This document shows positions 31,000-41,919 of a DNA stretch of 64,000 nt, piece by piece (position 1 is the first letter of the stretch; each line of letters begins with the position of its first letter). Source of the stretch: Porphyra umbilicalis. Its lineage: Eukaryota > Rhodophyta > Bangiophyceae > Bangiales > Bangiaceae. Under the pieces are notes generated by a model that saw nothing but the letters and a program-made list of their open reading frames with translations, did no database searches and was not told the origin of the DNA. The stretch covers positions 54,409 through 118,408 of the forward strand of contig KV919012.1 of the NCBI GenBank assembly GCA_002049455.2, in the 5' to 3' direction. The translations under genes and the position numbers were made by a program.

Positions 31000-32630
31000 C
31001 TTACTCGTCACGACACACGCGTATCAGCTGGCACCTAGCGGTGGCGTGAGAGGCGGCGGTGTGGCATGCGTGGGTAGCGGCGACGGCACAGCAGCTCTCT
31101 GGTTGGCAGGAGCATGACACGTCGAGCGGATCAGGGGGCGCTTAGCGGCAGCGACCGCGTACGTAGAAGGAGGTAGGCCGTGCTAGCGGCGGCGGCGGCG
31201 GCGCGCCCACGCGCGAAACAAGGCAGCGTCAATAGCACTCCGACTAAACGAGGAGGTGGTTACCGCAGGGCTCCACTTAGGCGAAGGACGCTGCTGCGCT
31301 GCGGCGCGCCAGTAGAAGGCAGCGGCAGACCGGCAGCGTGCTGGTCGGAAGCAGGGAAAGTTGTGTCCGGAAACCAGTGTGAGTCCAGCGCCGTCGGTGA
31401 CGTCCGCGGTGGACGCCCAACCACTGCGGCACCGTCGACAGCAACATGCTCTCTGATGAAGGCTGCCGCACAGAAGCGTCTTATTCGGCAGCAGGATGCC
31501 GGGGCACCGGGCACGAGCGGCTGCGCGTTGAGCGGCAGCCAGCGCTGCGAGCGTCTGAAGCCACGCCCTGCTCTGACATGTCTCCAATCACAGCCATGGC
31601 TAGCCTATCAGATTGGGAGGCACAGATCAGAGCGGCCCGATTGTGCAGCCTCTTACATGGCGCGGAGGCCGCACGCCAGCGCCAGTGTATGCCTCCAAGA
31701 GTATCCCAATCGATGGCAGTCAAAGGATCCTACAGGCTGGGCATTGTATACGTACCCGGCGAAAAGGAGGCCGCGAAGGTCTCGAAGTGTTTGTTGTCTA
31801 CGTTGCCCATGCGACTTGGCCAAGGTCGATGGAGGTCCTCTCTCAGTAGACACTTCTGCCACGCTACCTGCAAAGCGTGGCTCTGAGAGAGCCGCATACT
31901 TTCCAGACGGCATCGAGGGATACGCGTCGCGGTGAGACGGCACGGCCTATTGTCCCTGACGCGATTCTGGATCAACGACGCCAAAAGTGGATCACCAGAA
32001 TCGTTGATTCCAGCTTGTTTGCCCATTACTTTTTCTCCCCACGAACGCCGTTGCCTAGATATATGGCCAAACAGGGAATAAACATACCTGCAGGAAGCTC
32101 TAGGGAAGACGATTCTTTTGGTGCCAGGAGCGCTCGTAGGCTCGAAAAAGAAGGGCAGTGATCGATGGGTTGAGCACACCAAGCGCTTCTCAGCGTCGAA
32201 GTGCCCGAAACATTACGGATCAAGTCGATCGATCGGGATCAAGCTTGCACTTGCGTGTCCGGTCGCCCTTTCTCGCAGGTGGCGGCAGTCTGCGAGCGCG
32301 CGCGCATTCTCACCCGAGCCTGCACTCTCAAGGCCGCCAGATGCCCGCGCAGGCATTGCGCTAGCCCTTCCCCCCCCAGCACATGTGGCAGACGCCTCGT
32401 GGCACATGGGCGCCCACCCAGCCGCGCTTTCCTACCGAGTCGGCCACCTCGCCCAACATAAAATGAGCGTCTGTTGCTTGCAGGTGTCAACACACCGCCA
32501 CCCACCGCTCACCACAACCCTCACATCACTTCACTACCTGCCCTCCTCTCTGACCAGCGACCCCCGCATCCGAAAGACGTGCCCCCCGCCTACTTTTTCC
32601 GCCTCACCACCTTTCCCACACGCTCCTCCA
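31000..32630. other. No gene recognised
   Basis: Mixed-composition sequence. Open frames overlap one another on both strands without domain-like content. The stretch 31170-31400 is GC-rich and 31900-32160 is AT-richer. No repeats with copies elsewhere in the window were found here. Confidence 0.4.
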
Positions 32631-32639
32631 AGACAAGCG

Positions 32640-32965
32640 GGCGCCGTATCGCCAACTACCCCTTACCCCCCGTCGCCGCCGCCTCGCCCGCCCGTCCAAG
32701 CCGCGTTGCCCCGCCGTCTCCGTCGACTTGTACTTCGTCGCTGCTGCCTTTCCCCCCGTCGCCACCGCCTCGCCCGCCCGTCCAAGCCGTATGGCCCCGC
32801 AGACCCCGCCGCCTCGCCCCCCCGTCGCCACCGCCTCGCGCGCCGGTCAAAGATGCGTTTCCCCGCCGTCGCCACCGCCTTTCCCCCCCATCGTCGCCGC
32901 CTTGCCCGCATTCGCTGCTGCCTCGCCCCGCCGTCGCCGACCGCCGGCGACGGCCACAGCGTAGC
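32640..32965. repeat. Pro/Arg-coding minisatellite
   Basis: Imperfect tandem repeats of a 60-90 bp unit centred on CCCGTCGCCACCGCCTCGCC followed by CGCCCGTCCAAGCCG. At least four units are visible. The open frames in all directions across it come from the repeat and are not evidence for a gene. Confidence 0.7.
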
Positions 32966-33632
32966 TTTCTGTGATCAAGCTGCCGGCATCTGCCCCCCTC
33001 CGGCGGCCGCTGCCAATGTTCGAACGACGTCTAGGGGGGCGCGGGGGGGAAGAAGGCGGAGCGGAGCCGCGCGGGAGGAAGTGACGGAAGGAAGAGGAGG
33101 GGGTGGGCGAGTGATCCATCTTCGCGTCGCTGGAAAAACAAAAAGATGTCGATGAAACACAACTTCGGCCTTCAAAAAGGGCAAGAAGAACATACAAAAA
33201 GGCAGCACATGCCATACTCAAAAGAACGCTCTTCTCACGGCCTTCTCAGATCTGCGTTCAGATCTCATTTCGGACAACATCTCACGACGCTATGCTCTAT
33301 AGCGAAAAAGGTGATCCAAACACGCGTCAGGGACAATACCGCCACATCAGGCTTTGACCGCCCGTGCTGTGAGCACGATACTCTTTCCCATTCAGAAGGC
33401 GCCAAGCTGTGGCGCGGCGTTGACAGGGAGTACGTTCGCACACCGCTTGGCTTTTGGCCACAAGAGACGGTCCGCTGTCAGGGGCCACACATGACCCACA
33501 TTGCCAGCGTCACAGCAGGATCTTGCGATCTCATTCTTTGAACAGGATCCAAAGCGGGGGCTACCAAGTGAGTGAGATACGCTTTTCAGGCGCGAGCGGC
33601 CATTTCGCTCGCGATAAATCTGCAAGCGTAGA
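32966..33632. other. No gene recognised
   Basis: Falls from GC-rich (to about 33110) into AT-richer sequence leading to the MITE at 33633. No coding or repeat feature could be supported. Confidence 0.4.
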
Positions 33633-34035
33633 TATTGCTGATCCCCGAACTTTGTCCTGGAGGACAGAGACTGACTTGCGGACCGACTCTCTCCACAAAT
33701 CAGATGCGCCCCTGGGACTGACTTGGTCCTCCTGGTTGCTTACATGTGCCCATACAGCCTGGAAATCAACAGCAGCTCCTCTTTTTTTCTGCACTTCTCG
33801 CAAGCAGACAGTAGAAAATCCCAAGATCTCGCCTGGGCAGCTTGCTCCGTGCCAAGAAAATCGAATTAAGCGGCAACAAACAGTGAGTTCTGCTGGATGC
33901 AAGGTCCTGGCATCGAACGCGGGCTTTCCATTGGCTTGGATGCCTTCTTACTGTCATGTTAGGCCAATAGAGTGCTATCATTCACAGTCAGTCTCTGACT
34001 CTGTCCCGCATGACAAAATTTGGGGATCAGCAATA
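33633..34035 (+). mobile_element. MITE family 2 (TA-flanked, mariner/Stowaway-like), copy 1
   Basis: A 403 bp unit bounded by TA on both sides with inverted ends TTGCTGATCCCCGAACTTTG and, on the other strand, TTGCTGATCCCCAAATTTTG. It is about 90 percent similar by eye to 61447-61850 in the same orientation. TA flanks suggest mobilisation by a Tc1/mariner-type transposase, which is not encoded in this window. Confidence 0.85.
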
Positions 34036-34919
34036 CGCTGAATTGATACGCTTGGCCGGCATTTTTCTAACACTCGCTTGGGGCCCAACGTCGCCGAGCA
34101 GATACGCATTGGCTGGCAAAGTTCGGTGTCCAGAAATCATACCCTATTATTCAAAAAGCGATACGCTTGGGAACCTCAGTCCAGAACATGATCAACGCCA
34201 ACTTCTGTTTGTTTCGCATACGTCTCTTGTATCCGTGGACGTTAGGGCAATCCCAACAACGTCGGCCTCATCTCATATTCGTTACACGTTGTGCCACAAA
34301 GCAGAATCGTGTCTCTTTATTATGGAAATGGGGCCACTGGGCATCTCTGTCAAGGCGATCGACCCTATATTGGTCTTCAATGGTCATGATGGAATCCTGG
34401 AAGTACGAATCAACTCCGAAGCGCAGAAGTGGGGCGGGCGCTGGACCTGCCCCATTCGTGAAGCGAAATGGGGCTGGTCCGGTGCCGGCCCCAATGTGTT
34501 CTGCGTTCTCATTGGTAGAGTCAAACTAAATGTATATCGACATATATCGGTTTAGGGCGCAACGTGTGTTGGAAGGATCTTGACTAGTTTTGAAAAATAA
34601 TGGCGCGGTTGTCCACTTTATGACGATGAGGACCGCCCTCGGCATTCGAGAGCGGACCAACAGTTTTAGTCGATTGCAGCTGGGTGACGGAGCAGTCGGT
34701 TGGTGTCGCGTGATCGGATTCTATCGCGGGGTGCAGCGCGTGCCGCATCGGATGGGATCGGACACGTCCCTCAGAAAAGCGTACAGTGAGCCTCTCGGTC
34801 GCCTCGTGACCCCCGATCTGGCCTCTGGAGTGCCTGTTGGTGGCGTGACGATGGATGGTTCAGGTGGTGCCATCACCTCCCTGTGGTCGCTTGGGTGCGG
34901 CAGGGCGGCCAACACTGTT
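34036..34919. other. No gene recognised
   Basis: Mixed sequence between the MITE and the minisatellite at 34920. Short open frames lack domains. A possible promoter or terminal region of the Harbinger element could begin hereabouts, but no terminal inverted repeat was found. Confidence 0.35.
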
Positions 34920-35420
34920 GTAGAGCCTCAGAGGGTGGGGGGAGAGGGGGGCTGAGCGAGATCGTGTGGGCGGCCTGGCCCGACACGCACACAGATATTT
35001 GCAGGTAGCGGGCCGCCCGACACTGCTTTGGATCCTCTGGAGGGGGGGGGGGGGGGTCGGACTGGATCGAGCGTTGCTCCCTGCCCGACACGCACACAGC
35101 AATTTGCAGGCTATAGGTGGTCCGCCACCGCACACAGAACGGTTTCAGAGGAGTGGGGGGGGGTAAGCGGCAGCCTCGGTCGTCTCCCGGCGCCCGCCTG
35201 CCGCATTTGGGGGGGCTGGTGGTCCGCCCCCGCCCAACCCGCCCCCGCACAGGGGGTGCGGGGGTCGATCCAGCACAAGGCGGTACCTGGTTGGCTCCCT
35301 CCCAGTGTTTGCGGGGCAGGTGGTGGTCCACCAATGCGCACAGTGCCTATTGAGAGGGGGGGGGACTCGGTCCGTCGCTGTGGCCTGCGCCAGGCGTCGC
35401 CCGACCGTTCACTGCCCGAC
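34920..35420. repeat. Diverged ~110 bp tandem repeat with G runs
   Basis: Three to four degenerate units share GAGCCTCAGAGG/GATCCTCTGGAGG-type starts, long G runs, and CCGACACGCACACAG followed by TTTGCAGG. Clear unit starts are near 34923, 35030 and 35141; later units are more diverged. Confidence 0.6.
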
Positions 35421-35947
35421 CCATCGACGTCGCGCCCATCACTGTGACGCGCGCCGCCATCACCCCCATCTTCCCCGGCCAACACACCCATCCTTACCCC
35501 CGCTCTATTCTATCGCCCTGTTCCTCCTTCACGACGTACCCGCTGCGGCGGCACCTGCCCTGTCCTCGGTTTGAGGCGCACGATCCGCGCACGCACCCCA
35601 ACATGTGTGCTATTCCTCTACTTTTTTCATCCCTATCCTCCTGTTCCGAGCTCCACTATGACCTGCGCGCATTGGTCCGTCCCCCGCCCCCTGCGCTGCA
35701 GACCCGTGATTGAGTGGCATTGGCGCCCACGACACGTTTGGCCGTGTCCGGCGCCACCGACCGCGGCGGCTGCCGCCAATCGCTACCGCGGGCGGTTCCA
35801 CTCGTCCCCCACCTCCTGCGCTGACCACCCGCCCTAAGGACCCTCTGCTGTGCACTCAAGGACGCTGACGAGGCGGGGCTGTCGAGCACTGAATCTTTGC
35901 TCGCAGACGACGATGGTGGAATCGTTTGTGCCGCTGTGTGCGCCCAC

Positions 35948-37399
35948 ATGGGCGTGCTGGTCCTGCTTCGACGACGGTGGCGCTTCGGCCGTGTCAACCG
36001 CCGTCGTCGCTACCGTGGCTCCGTTGCTGGGCGTCGGCCAAACAAGCGGCGCGACTTTGCCAATGGGCTCTTCAACATCCAGCGCGACTACTTTGGGGTC
36101 AACGCGGAGGCTCCCATCTACGACGACCGTGACTTTGAGACGCGGTTTCGCCTGCTGCGCAGTGTGTTTCGACGCGTCTACCAGGCAGTGAAAGACGAGC
36201 CGTTCTTCCTGCAGCCGATCAACGCGACGGGTCGCCTGCAGGCCCACCCTCTTCAGAAGGTCGTTGCCGCCTTCCGCGTCATCGCATACGGCGAGGCGGC
36301 CGACCGTGCGGACGAGTACGTGCGCCTCTCTCGTTCTACTGTGGCGCAAGCGACAAAGCTACTGCTGGAATTCATTGTGCGGCTGTGGGGACCGACCTAC
36401 CTGCGCCGTCCTAACAATTTGGAGCTGAAGAAGATGATGGAGCGCAATGCGGAGCGTGGCTTTCCTGGATGCATGGGCTCGCTGGACTGCGCGCACTGGG
36501 AGTGGTATCAGTGCCCGACGGGCATGGAGGGCGCGTATCAGAGCCGAAAGGGCTCGCGCGGCGTTGTTGTCGAGGCCGTCTGCGATGAGGACCTGTGGAT
36601 TTCGCACCTGTTTGTCGGTGCCCCCGGGAGCTTGAACGACATCAACGTTATGAACCAATCGCCCCTCTACCTCGACGTCACCGCCGGCCGGTGGCCGCCG
36701 CGGGATGTGCCCTTTTCCATCAACGGTACAACTCGCACGCTACCATACTACCTTGTCGATGGTATCTGCCCTCGTCATGCCTTCCTAGTGTCGCCCCACC
36801 CCATGCCATTGACTGACGAGGCAAAGACCTTCAACCGTCTGCAGGAGGCGACTCGCAAGGATGTTGAGCGGCTGTTTGGCGTCCTGACGAAGCGGTTTCA
36901 CATTTCCTTGCACCCAGGACGGTGCCGTTCCGTGAAGCAGCTGATTATGACCTACAAGGCGGTGTGCATTCCACACAACATGTGTGTAGAGGCCCGTCGT
37001 GGCACGTTTTTGAGCCGCCGCAGACATGCACGAGGGTATAACGGGGGTGGGAGTGCGGGTGGTGAGGGTGAAGGTCCTGCAGGTGAGGCTGCCGCTGCAA
37101 CGGGGGGTCATGGTGCCCAAGATGGTGGGTCAGGCGATGGCGGCGCTGCTGCCGCCGGGGGAGCTGCACCTGGCGGCGGCATCGGCAACGGCGGCGGCCT
37201 CCCGGCCGCCGCTGACGCTGTCGCTGACCCGCCCCCGGCACTGAACGCTGTGGAGCAACCCCCCGCGGGCGGCACGGTTGCTGTCTTTGATGATTGGGGT
37301 GAGACTCGCACTCCCGTCGAGCATGAGCAGCTCCGTGCCGACCTGACGGCGCACGTATGGCACGACCGCGGCGAGTTGCTGTCCCCGTATGTTGTGTAG
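35948..37399 (+). CDS. PIF/Harbinger DDE transposase
   Basis: A 483-residue protein from the first ATG (35948) of the open frame. It has an N-terminal basic region (about 5-35), a helical segment and a DDE_Tnp_4-type nuclease core: GCMGSLDCAHWEW with D180, GSLNDINVM with D231, YYLVDGICP, and RKDVERLFGVL with E307. These are the canonical Harbinger catalytic positions and all three residues are present. Residues after about 365 are Gly/Ala-rich and disordered. Harbinger transposases act with a Myb/SANT-like partner; such a gene lies convergently at 39205-40428. The stop is 15 bases before an inverted-repeat arm. The frame is intact, so it may be active. Confidence 0.93.
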   Translation: MGVLVLLRRRWRFGRVNRRRRYRGSVAGRRPNKRRDFANGLFNIQRDYFGVNAEAPIYDDRDFETRFRLLRSVFRRVYQAVKDEPFFLQPINATGRLQAHPLQKVVAAFRVIAYGEAADRADEYVRLSRSTVAQATKLLLEFIVRLWGPTYLRRPNNLELKKMMERNAERGFPGCMGSLDCAHWEWYQCPTGMEGAYQSRKGSRGVVVEAVCDEDLWISHLFVGAPGSLNDINVMNQSPLYLDVTAGRWPPRDVPFSINGTTRTLPYYLVDGICPRHAFLVSPHPMPLTDEAKTFNRLQEATRKDVERLFGVLTKRFHISLHPGRCRSVKQLIMTYKAVCIPHNMCVEARRGTFLSRRRHARGYNGGGSAGGEGEGPAGEAAAATGGHGAQDGGSGDGGAAAAGGAAPGGGIGNGGGLPAAADAVADPPPALNAVEQPPAGGTVAVFDDWGETRTPVEHEQLRADLTAHVWHDRGELLSPYVV

Positions 37400-37413
37400 A
37401 GACGCAAGGTTAC

Positions 37414-37460
37414 ACAAACGTTTTTTTTCCCCGCTGGGCAGGGTTTTTTTTCTCCTTAAC
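37414..37460 (+). repeat. Inverted-repeat arm after the transposase stop
   Basis: ACAAACG followed by a T run, then TGGGCAGGG and another T run. It is an imperfect inverted match to 39128-39174, where the same order follows the Myb gene stop on the other strand. The shared core is TGGGCAGGGTTTTTTTT. Confidence 0.75.
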
Positions 37461-37679
37461 ATCGTTGTCAATAATGTGTACCACCAGATCCGCTCTAGTT
37501 GAGATCCCCACCACCTCAGCTGGCGCTTTTGCGGGGTTCCCTGCCTCTCGGCCGTCCCTTCCCCCAGCCCGCCCACCCCTGCGCTCCCGCCTTCTTCCAA
37601 TGGCACGGCTCGCGGCCTCCACCTCCCCATCGATCCGCCCGCGCCCACCCCCTCACACTCTCGCAGGGCGGCGCGCGCC

Positions 37680-39115
37680 GCGAATGCGGCGGCGGCGGCG
37701 GCGGCGGCGGAGGTGGCGGCGGCGGTCAGCGGGGGCGGTGGTCGGCGGGGGCGGCGGTCGGCGACGGGAGGGGCGGCCGGCGGCGGAGTCGGCAGCCGCC
37801 GGCGGGGGGGGCGGCCGGCGGCGGAGTTGGTGGCCAACGGCTGTGGCGGCGGTCGGCTGTGGGGGTGGCGGCCGGCGGCAGAAGCGGCGGCGGTCGGCAT
37901 GGACGGCGGTCGGCGGCGGAGTCGCCGACCGGCGGCGGAGTCGGCGGCAGGCGGCGGGGGCGGCGGTTGGCGGGGGCGGCGGTCGGCGGTGGAGGCGGCG
38001 GCGGTCGGCGGGGGCGGCGGTCGGCCGCGGGGGGGGTGTCCGACGGCGGAGTCGGTGGCCGATGGCGGGAAGGGCGGCCGGCGGCGGAGGCGGCGGCGGT
38101 CGGCGGGGGCGGCAATCGGCGGTGGGGGGGGCGGCCGGCGGCGGGGGCGGCGGCCGGAGGCGGGGGAGGCGGCGGTCGGCGGGGGCGGTGGTCGGCGGCG
38201 GGGAGGGCGGCCGGCGGCGGGGGCGGCGGCCGGCGGCGGGGGGGGCGGCGGTCGGCGGGGGCTGCGATCGGCGGGGGCGGCGGTCGGCTGCGGGGGAGGC
38301 GGCCGGCGGCGGAATCGCCGACCGGCGGTGGGGGCGGCGGTCGGCGGCATGGGCGTTGGCCGGCGTCTGTGGCGGCGGTTGGCGGTGGGAGCGGCGGCCG
38401 GCGGCGGAGGCGGCGGCGGTTGGCGGGGGCGGCGGTCGGCGGCGGGGGGGGCGGCCGGCGGCGGAGTCGGCGGCCGGCGGGGGGGCCGGCGGTCGGCGGT
38501 GGGGGCGGAGGCCGGAAGCGGGGGGGGCGGCCGGCGGCGGAGTCGGCGACCGGCGGCGGAGTCGGTGATCGGCGACGAGGGCGGCGGTCGGCGATAGGGG
38601 GGGCGGCCGGCGGCTGTGGCGGCGGTCGGCGGTGGGGGTGGCGGCCGGCGGCGGGGGGGGCGGCCGGCGGCGGAGTCGCCGACCGGCGGCGGAGTCGGCG
38701 ATCGACGGCGGGGGCGTTGGTCGGCGGTGGGGGCGGCGGCCGGCGGCTGTGGCGGCGGTCGGCGGTCGGGGCGGCGGCCGGCGGCGGAGGGGGCGGCCGG
38801 TGGCAGAGTCGGCGACCGGCGGCGGAGTCGGCGATCGGTGGCGGGGGCGGCGGACGGCGGTGGGCGGGGCGGCGGTCGGCGGGGGCGGCGGTCGGCGGGG
38901 GCGGCGGTCGGCGGCGGGGGGGGCGGCCGGCGGCGGAGGCGCCGACCGGCGGTGGGGGCGGCGGTCGGCGGCGGGGGCGGTGGCCGGCGTCTGTGGCGGC
39001 GGTCGGCGGTGGGAGCGGCGGCCGGCGGCGGATGCGGCGGCGGGCGGCGGGGGCGGCGGTCGGTGGCGGGGGGGGAGGCCGGCGGCGGGGGGGGCGGCCG
39101 GCGGCGGGGGCCGGG
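37680..39115. repeat. GGC/GGT minisatellite between convergent Harbinger genes
   Basis: About 1.4 kb of short repeats built from CGGCGGTCGGCGGGGGCGGC-like units with frequent CGGCCGGCGGCGGAGTCGGC variants. It lacks stops in several frames on both strands for long distances, which explains the long apparent reading frames across it. It sits exactly between the two inverted-repeat arms. G-rich strand bias (purine-rich plus strand) makes G-quadruplex or R-loop formation plausible. Confidence 0.9.
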
Positions 39116-39127
39116 GAAAGGCACTTG

Positions 39128-39174
39128 TAAAGGAAAAAAAAAACCCTGCCCAACGGCGAAAAAAGAACCTTTGT
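39128..39174 (-). repeat. Inverted-repeat arm after the Myb gene stop
   Basis: On the minus strand it reads ACAAAGG, a T run, then TTGGGCAGGG and a second T run, matching 37414-37460 on the plus strand. It begins 30 bases after the stop of the minus-strand Myb-type gene. Confidence 0.75.
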
Positions 39175-39204
39175 CGTACTCAACATGCAAACACATCATG
39201 TCCC

Positions 39205-40428
39205 TCACACAGGCAACAAACTACAGGTATCTCTACTCGGATTCATCGTCGTCATCTGTCGACTCGCTCTCTTCTTCCAGGAGGCGAGTCGTGGCCGAGG
39301 TGCGCGCGAGCTGAGCCACGGCTGCCTGCCGCTTGGTCTCCATCGAGCGGCGGCCGGCGGCAGTCTTTTGTTGCTGGCGCACGCGCGCCACCGCGGACTG
39401 GGCCGCCAACGCCGCCGCCAGAGCAGATGCAGATGTTCCATCCGCACCCGACGGCGCCGCCAGCGCTCCTGGCGCCGGCGGCGCCCGCGCTCCGCGGCAG
39501 GGCCAGCAGCAGTCCGCGGCGTCTCCGTCGTGCCGCCAACACCCAGACCAGCAACGCCGTTCCCCACACCACCGATAGAGTCGTCAGTCCCCTCACTCCC
39601 CCCCAAATCAATAGTAGAAGAGCTCGCCAAACCTGCACGCTCAAGCATCTTCTGCGTAATGGCCAAGTGGTACCGAGCCGCTTCAGGGGTGTGCCGCATC
39701 AGTGGAGAGTCAAAAAAGCAAAGGGAAGTGCGCTCATTTTGCGCGTCGGTCAGCTTGCGGAGGGCCTCAGTACTGTCCTCGACTTGAGCGTCCATATGGA
39801 TGTCATCTTGCTGCTGCGTCTTGGCAGCTTTGATGCCAATAGGGCGACCCTGGAAGCCACCGTTGAGTCGGCTGCGGCTGCTGCCGCTGCCACTCGCGTC
39901 GTCGTCCGACGACGAGTCGCCAAAAATGTCTATTGTAGAGGCGTCGCCGCCGTTGGGGAGGTCGCTGAACTTGACACTCTGCCGCAATACGCGCCAACAC
40001 GCCACCCACTTGCAGTGTGCGACCTTGGCCTTGAGTTTGCGAGTTTTATCGTTGCGCTTGTTTTGGTCTCGGTCGGCACGGATGGCGTCGTACACGTCCA
40101 GCGAGCAGTAGCGTGCCACAGCGCCGCTAATGATATCCTCCTCAGACAGGTTGCCAGTCGTCGGCATGGCCTTAACAGCGAGGTAGTGCGACGTGAAGGT
40201 GCTCACCCCCGTTCGGATGCGCTTGAACGGCTTCTCCAGCGCGCTTGGTAGGCGGTCCACTCTCATCGGCCCCTTATTAAGAACTTTCTCAGCCCACAGC
40301 TTGTGAACAGTCCCCCACAGGTTCTCCTTGGTGCGCGCAGTCGCCCTCACCGGGTCACTCGTCACCTGCATGTAGGCCTCACAGAGTGGCACACGGTCGG
40401 CGTCCGTCCATCCCAGAGCAGACCCCAT
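39205..40428 (-). CDS. Harbinger-associated Myb/SANT-like protein
   Basis: From the ATG at 40428 a 407-residue protein starts with a trihelix Myb/SANT-like domain (about 1-90): GWTDADRVPLCEAYMQVTSD, TKENLWGTVHKLWAEKVL, then RLPSALEKPFKRIRTGVSTF. This is the type found in PIF/Harbinger ORF1 and no-apical-meristem-associated proteins. An acidic/Ser linker (DIFGDSSSDDDASGSGSS) and a helical region (EALRKLTDAQNERTSLCFFD) follow. The last ~100 residues are Arg-rich in this frame and may not be authentic. The protein is expected to bind element DNA and assist the transposase. The frame is open much farther upstream (to 41919), so the true start is uncertain. Confidence 0.8.
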   Translation of the reverse strand: MGSALGWTDADRVPLCEAYMQVTSDPVRATARTKENLWGTVHKLWAEKVLNKGPMRVDRLPSALEKPFKRIRTGVSTFTSHYLAVKAMPTTGNLSEEDIISGAVARYCSLDVYDAIRADRDQNKRNDKTRKLKAKVAHCKWVACWRVLRQSVKFSDLPNGGDASTIDIFGDSSSDDDASGSGSSRSRLNGGFQGRPIGIKAAKTQQQDDIHMDAQVEDSTEALRKLTDAQNERTSLCFFDSPLMRHTPEAARYHLAITQKMLERAGLASSSTIDLGGSEGTDDSIGGVGNGVAGLGVGGTTETPRTAAGPAAERGRRRRQERWRRRRVRMEHLHLLWRRRWRPSPRWRACASNKRLPPAAARWRPSGRQPWLSSRAPRPRLASWKKRASRQMTTMNPSRDTCSLLPV

Positions 40429-41919
40429 CTTCTTGGGTAGCGCGTAGGTTACAGCCGGTACGGAGGCGCAGGGTGTGCAGGAAACAGCTGGGGAGGGCGC
40501 CGAGGCACAGGGACTAGCTCGTACGTCGGGTCGAGAGAGGGTTGAGTCCCCTGCACCATGTACACTGGACGGCTCGGAGGCTCGGATGGCGTCGGCTGCC
40601 GCAACGGCTGCGACGGCGCGTGCCACCAAGTCCACGGCGCGGACGTGCTCCGTGCGGGCGTCCGCGTCAGCACCCACTAAAGTCCTGCGTGCCTGCCGGA
40701 CCTCCGCACTGGTCGACCCGCCAGGGCGAGCGCGCGTCAGGCGAGCACCACAGAGTCGCCGGTGGTAAACACTCCCAGACGGGGGGTTGGTCGTCGCCCC
40801 ACGCCTCGTAGGGGGGCGCCCACCGCCAGCCGGGAGGAGGGCCCTGGGGGTGGCGCGGCAGGTCCCACGGCCGGTCCCAGTCGCCGCCCGTTGGCGCGCC
40901 CCAGTCGGCCGTTGGCGGGCCAGGCGGTGGGCCCCACGGCTGTCGCGGCAAATTGCGCGGGCGGTAGTCGTCGGTGCCGCCCCTGAAATGGGGCGGATGT
41001 CTTGGCGGTCTTGGAGGAGGGCCCGGTGGCAGAGGCCGCGGCAGGCGTGGAGAGCTGCACGAGCGGTACCCGCGACCGCGAGAAGGTGGATGCTGCGGAA
41101 AGCGCGGCGGGCCGGGGGGGCGACTAGCCAGCAGGCGCCCAGCGCTTCGACCACAGTGGTTGGGGGCGAATGGCGGGCCCCTTGTAGGACAGGGAGGGGC
41201 GCCAAAGGGCACCCGCGGGGGGCTCGGCGGTCGCCCGCCGTCGTTGTTGCCACCGCCGCGCGGATGTGCACGCACAGGGCCTGGAGGGCCGCCGTCAAAA
41301 CCGGGGCCGTCCCAATCGCCGCGGTGTCGCACTTGCCGCCGTTGTTGGTCACAGTCGTCGCGGTCTCCATGTCGGCGGCCGCGTCCGAGAGGGGAGTACG
41401 GCCGCTTAAATGGTCGGGGCCGCCCGCCCTCAGCCGGACGACAAAAGCCGGGGGGCGGGCGATGACCACCCGGTGCCGCGCGCGGCATGGGAGGAGGAGG
41501 GGGGGACGGCGGGGGGGGGGCATGTCGGCGTGCTCGCAGGCGTTCTCGCAGGGACTAGGAGGGGGAGGCGGGCACCGGTTACCGCTACGATTGCGTTGCG
41601 TGCGCCGCCGCCGTGAGTCGTTGACGCCCTTCCCGCGCGTCATGCTCGGGAGCGGAGGCGTCGTCAAAAGCAGGGGAGACGGTGTGCGCGGGCTAAAGAC
41701 GCCGTGGGAGTGGGGTACGAAGGCGGGCGCCGCGGCGCCGCCGGCGGGTTGCGCGCACACAAACGGCACGCGGAGGAGCCGCGCGCGGGAGACACCACAG
41801 GGCCCCCACACTGCGTGCCTGCGACGGTGGGAGACCGTTGGCTGCCCGCCCGCGCCCGCGTCCGTCCACAAAGAGCGAAAAAGAGTCGCGGTTGACCCGC
41901 TCACGGCACACCACCGCAT
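40429..41919 (-). other. Possible N-terminal extension or 5' region of the Myb gene
   Basis: The Myb frame stays open to an ATG at 41919, but its composition here is irregular. Another minus-strand frame (41488-40667) looks more protein-like: Gly/Pro/Trp/Asp-rich with GGTDDYRPRNLPRQPWGPPP and PPYEAWGDDQPPVWECLPP. An upstream exon joined to the Myb domain by splicing or a frameshift near 40700 would explain this. I could not choose between the alternatives. Confidence 0.3.

Noticed and set aside
35897-35947. Earlier non-ATG start for the first Harbinger transposase
   Set aside because: The frame begins with TTG; the first ATG (35948) precedes the whole conserved region.
36359-36658. Minus-strand gene within the Harbinger transposase
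   Set aside because: Shadow frame of the conserved catalytic core.
37499-39130. Very long Gly/Arg- and Pro/Arg-rich reading frames on both strands
   Set aside because: They arise because the GGC/GGT minisatellite lacks stop codons in several frames; there is no domain, and frames overlap on both strands.
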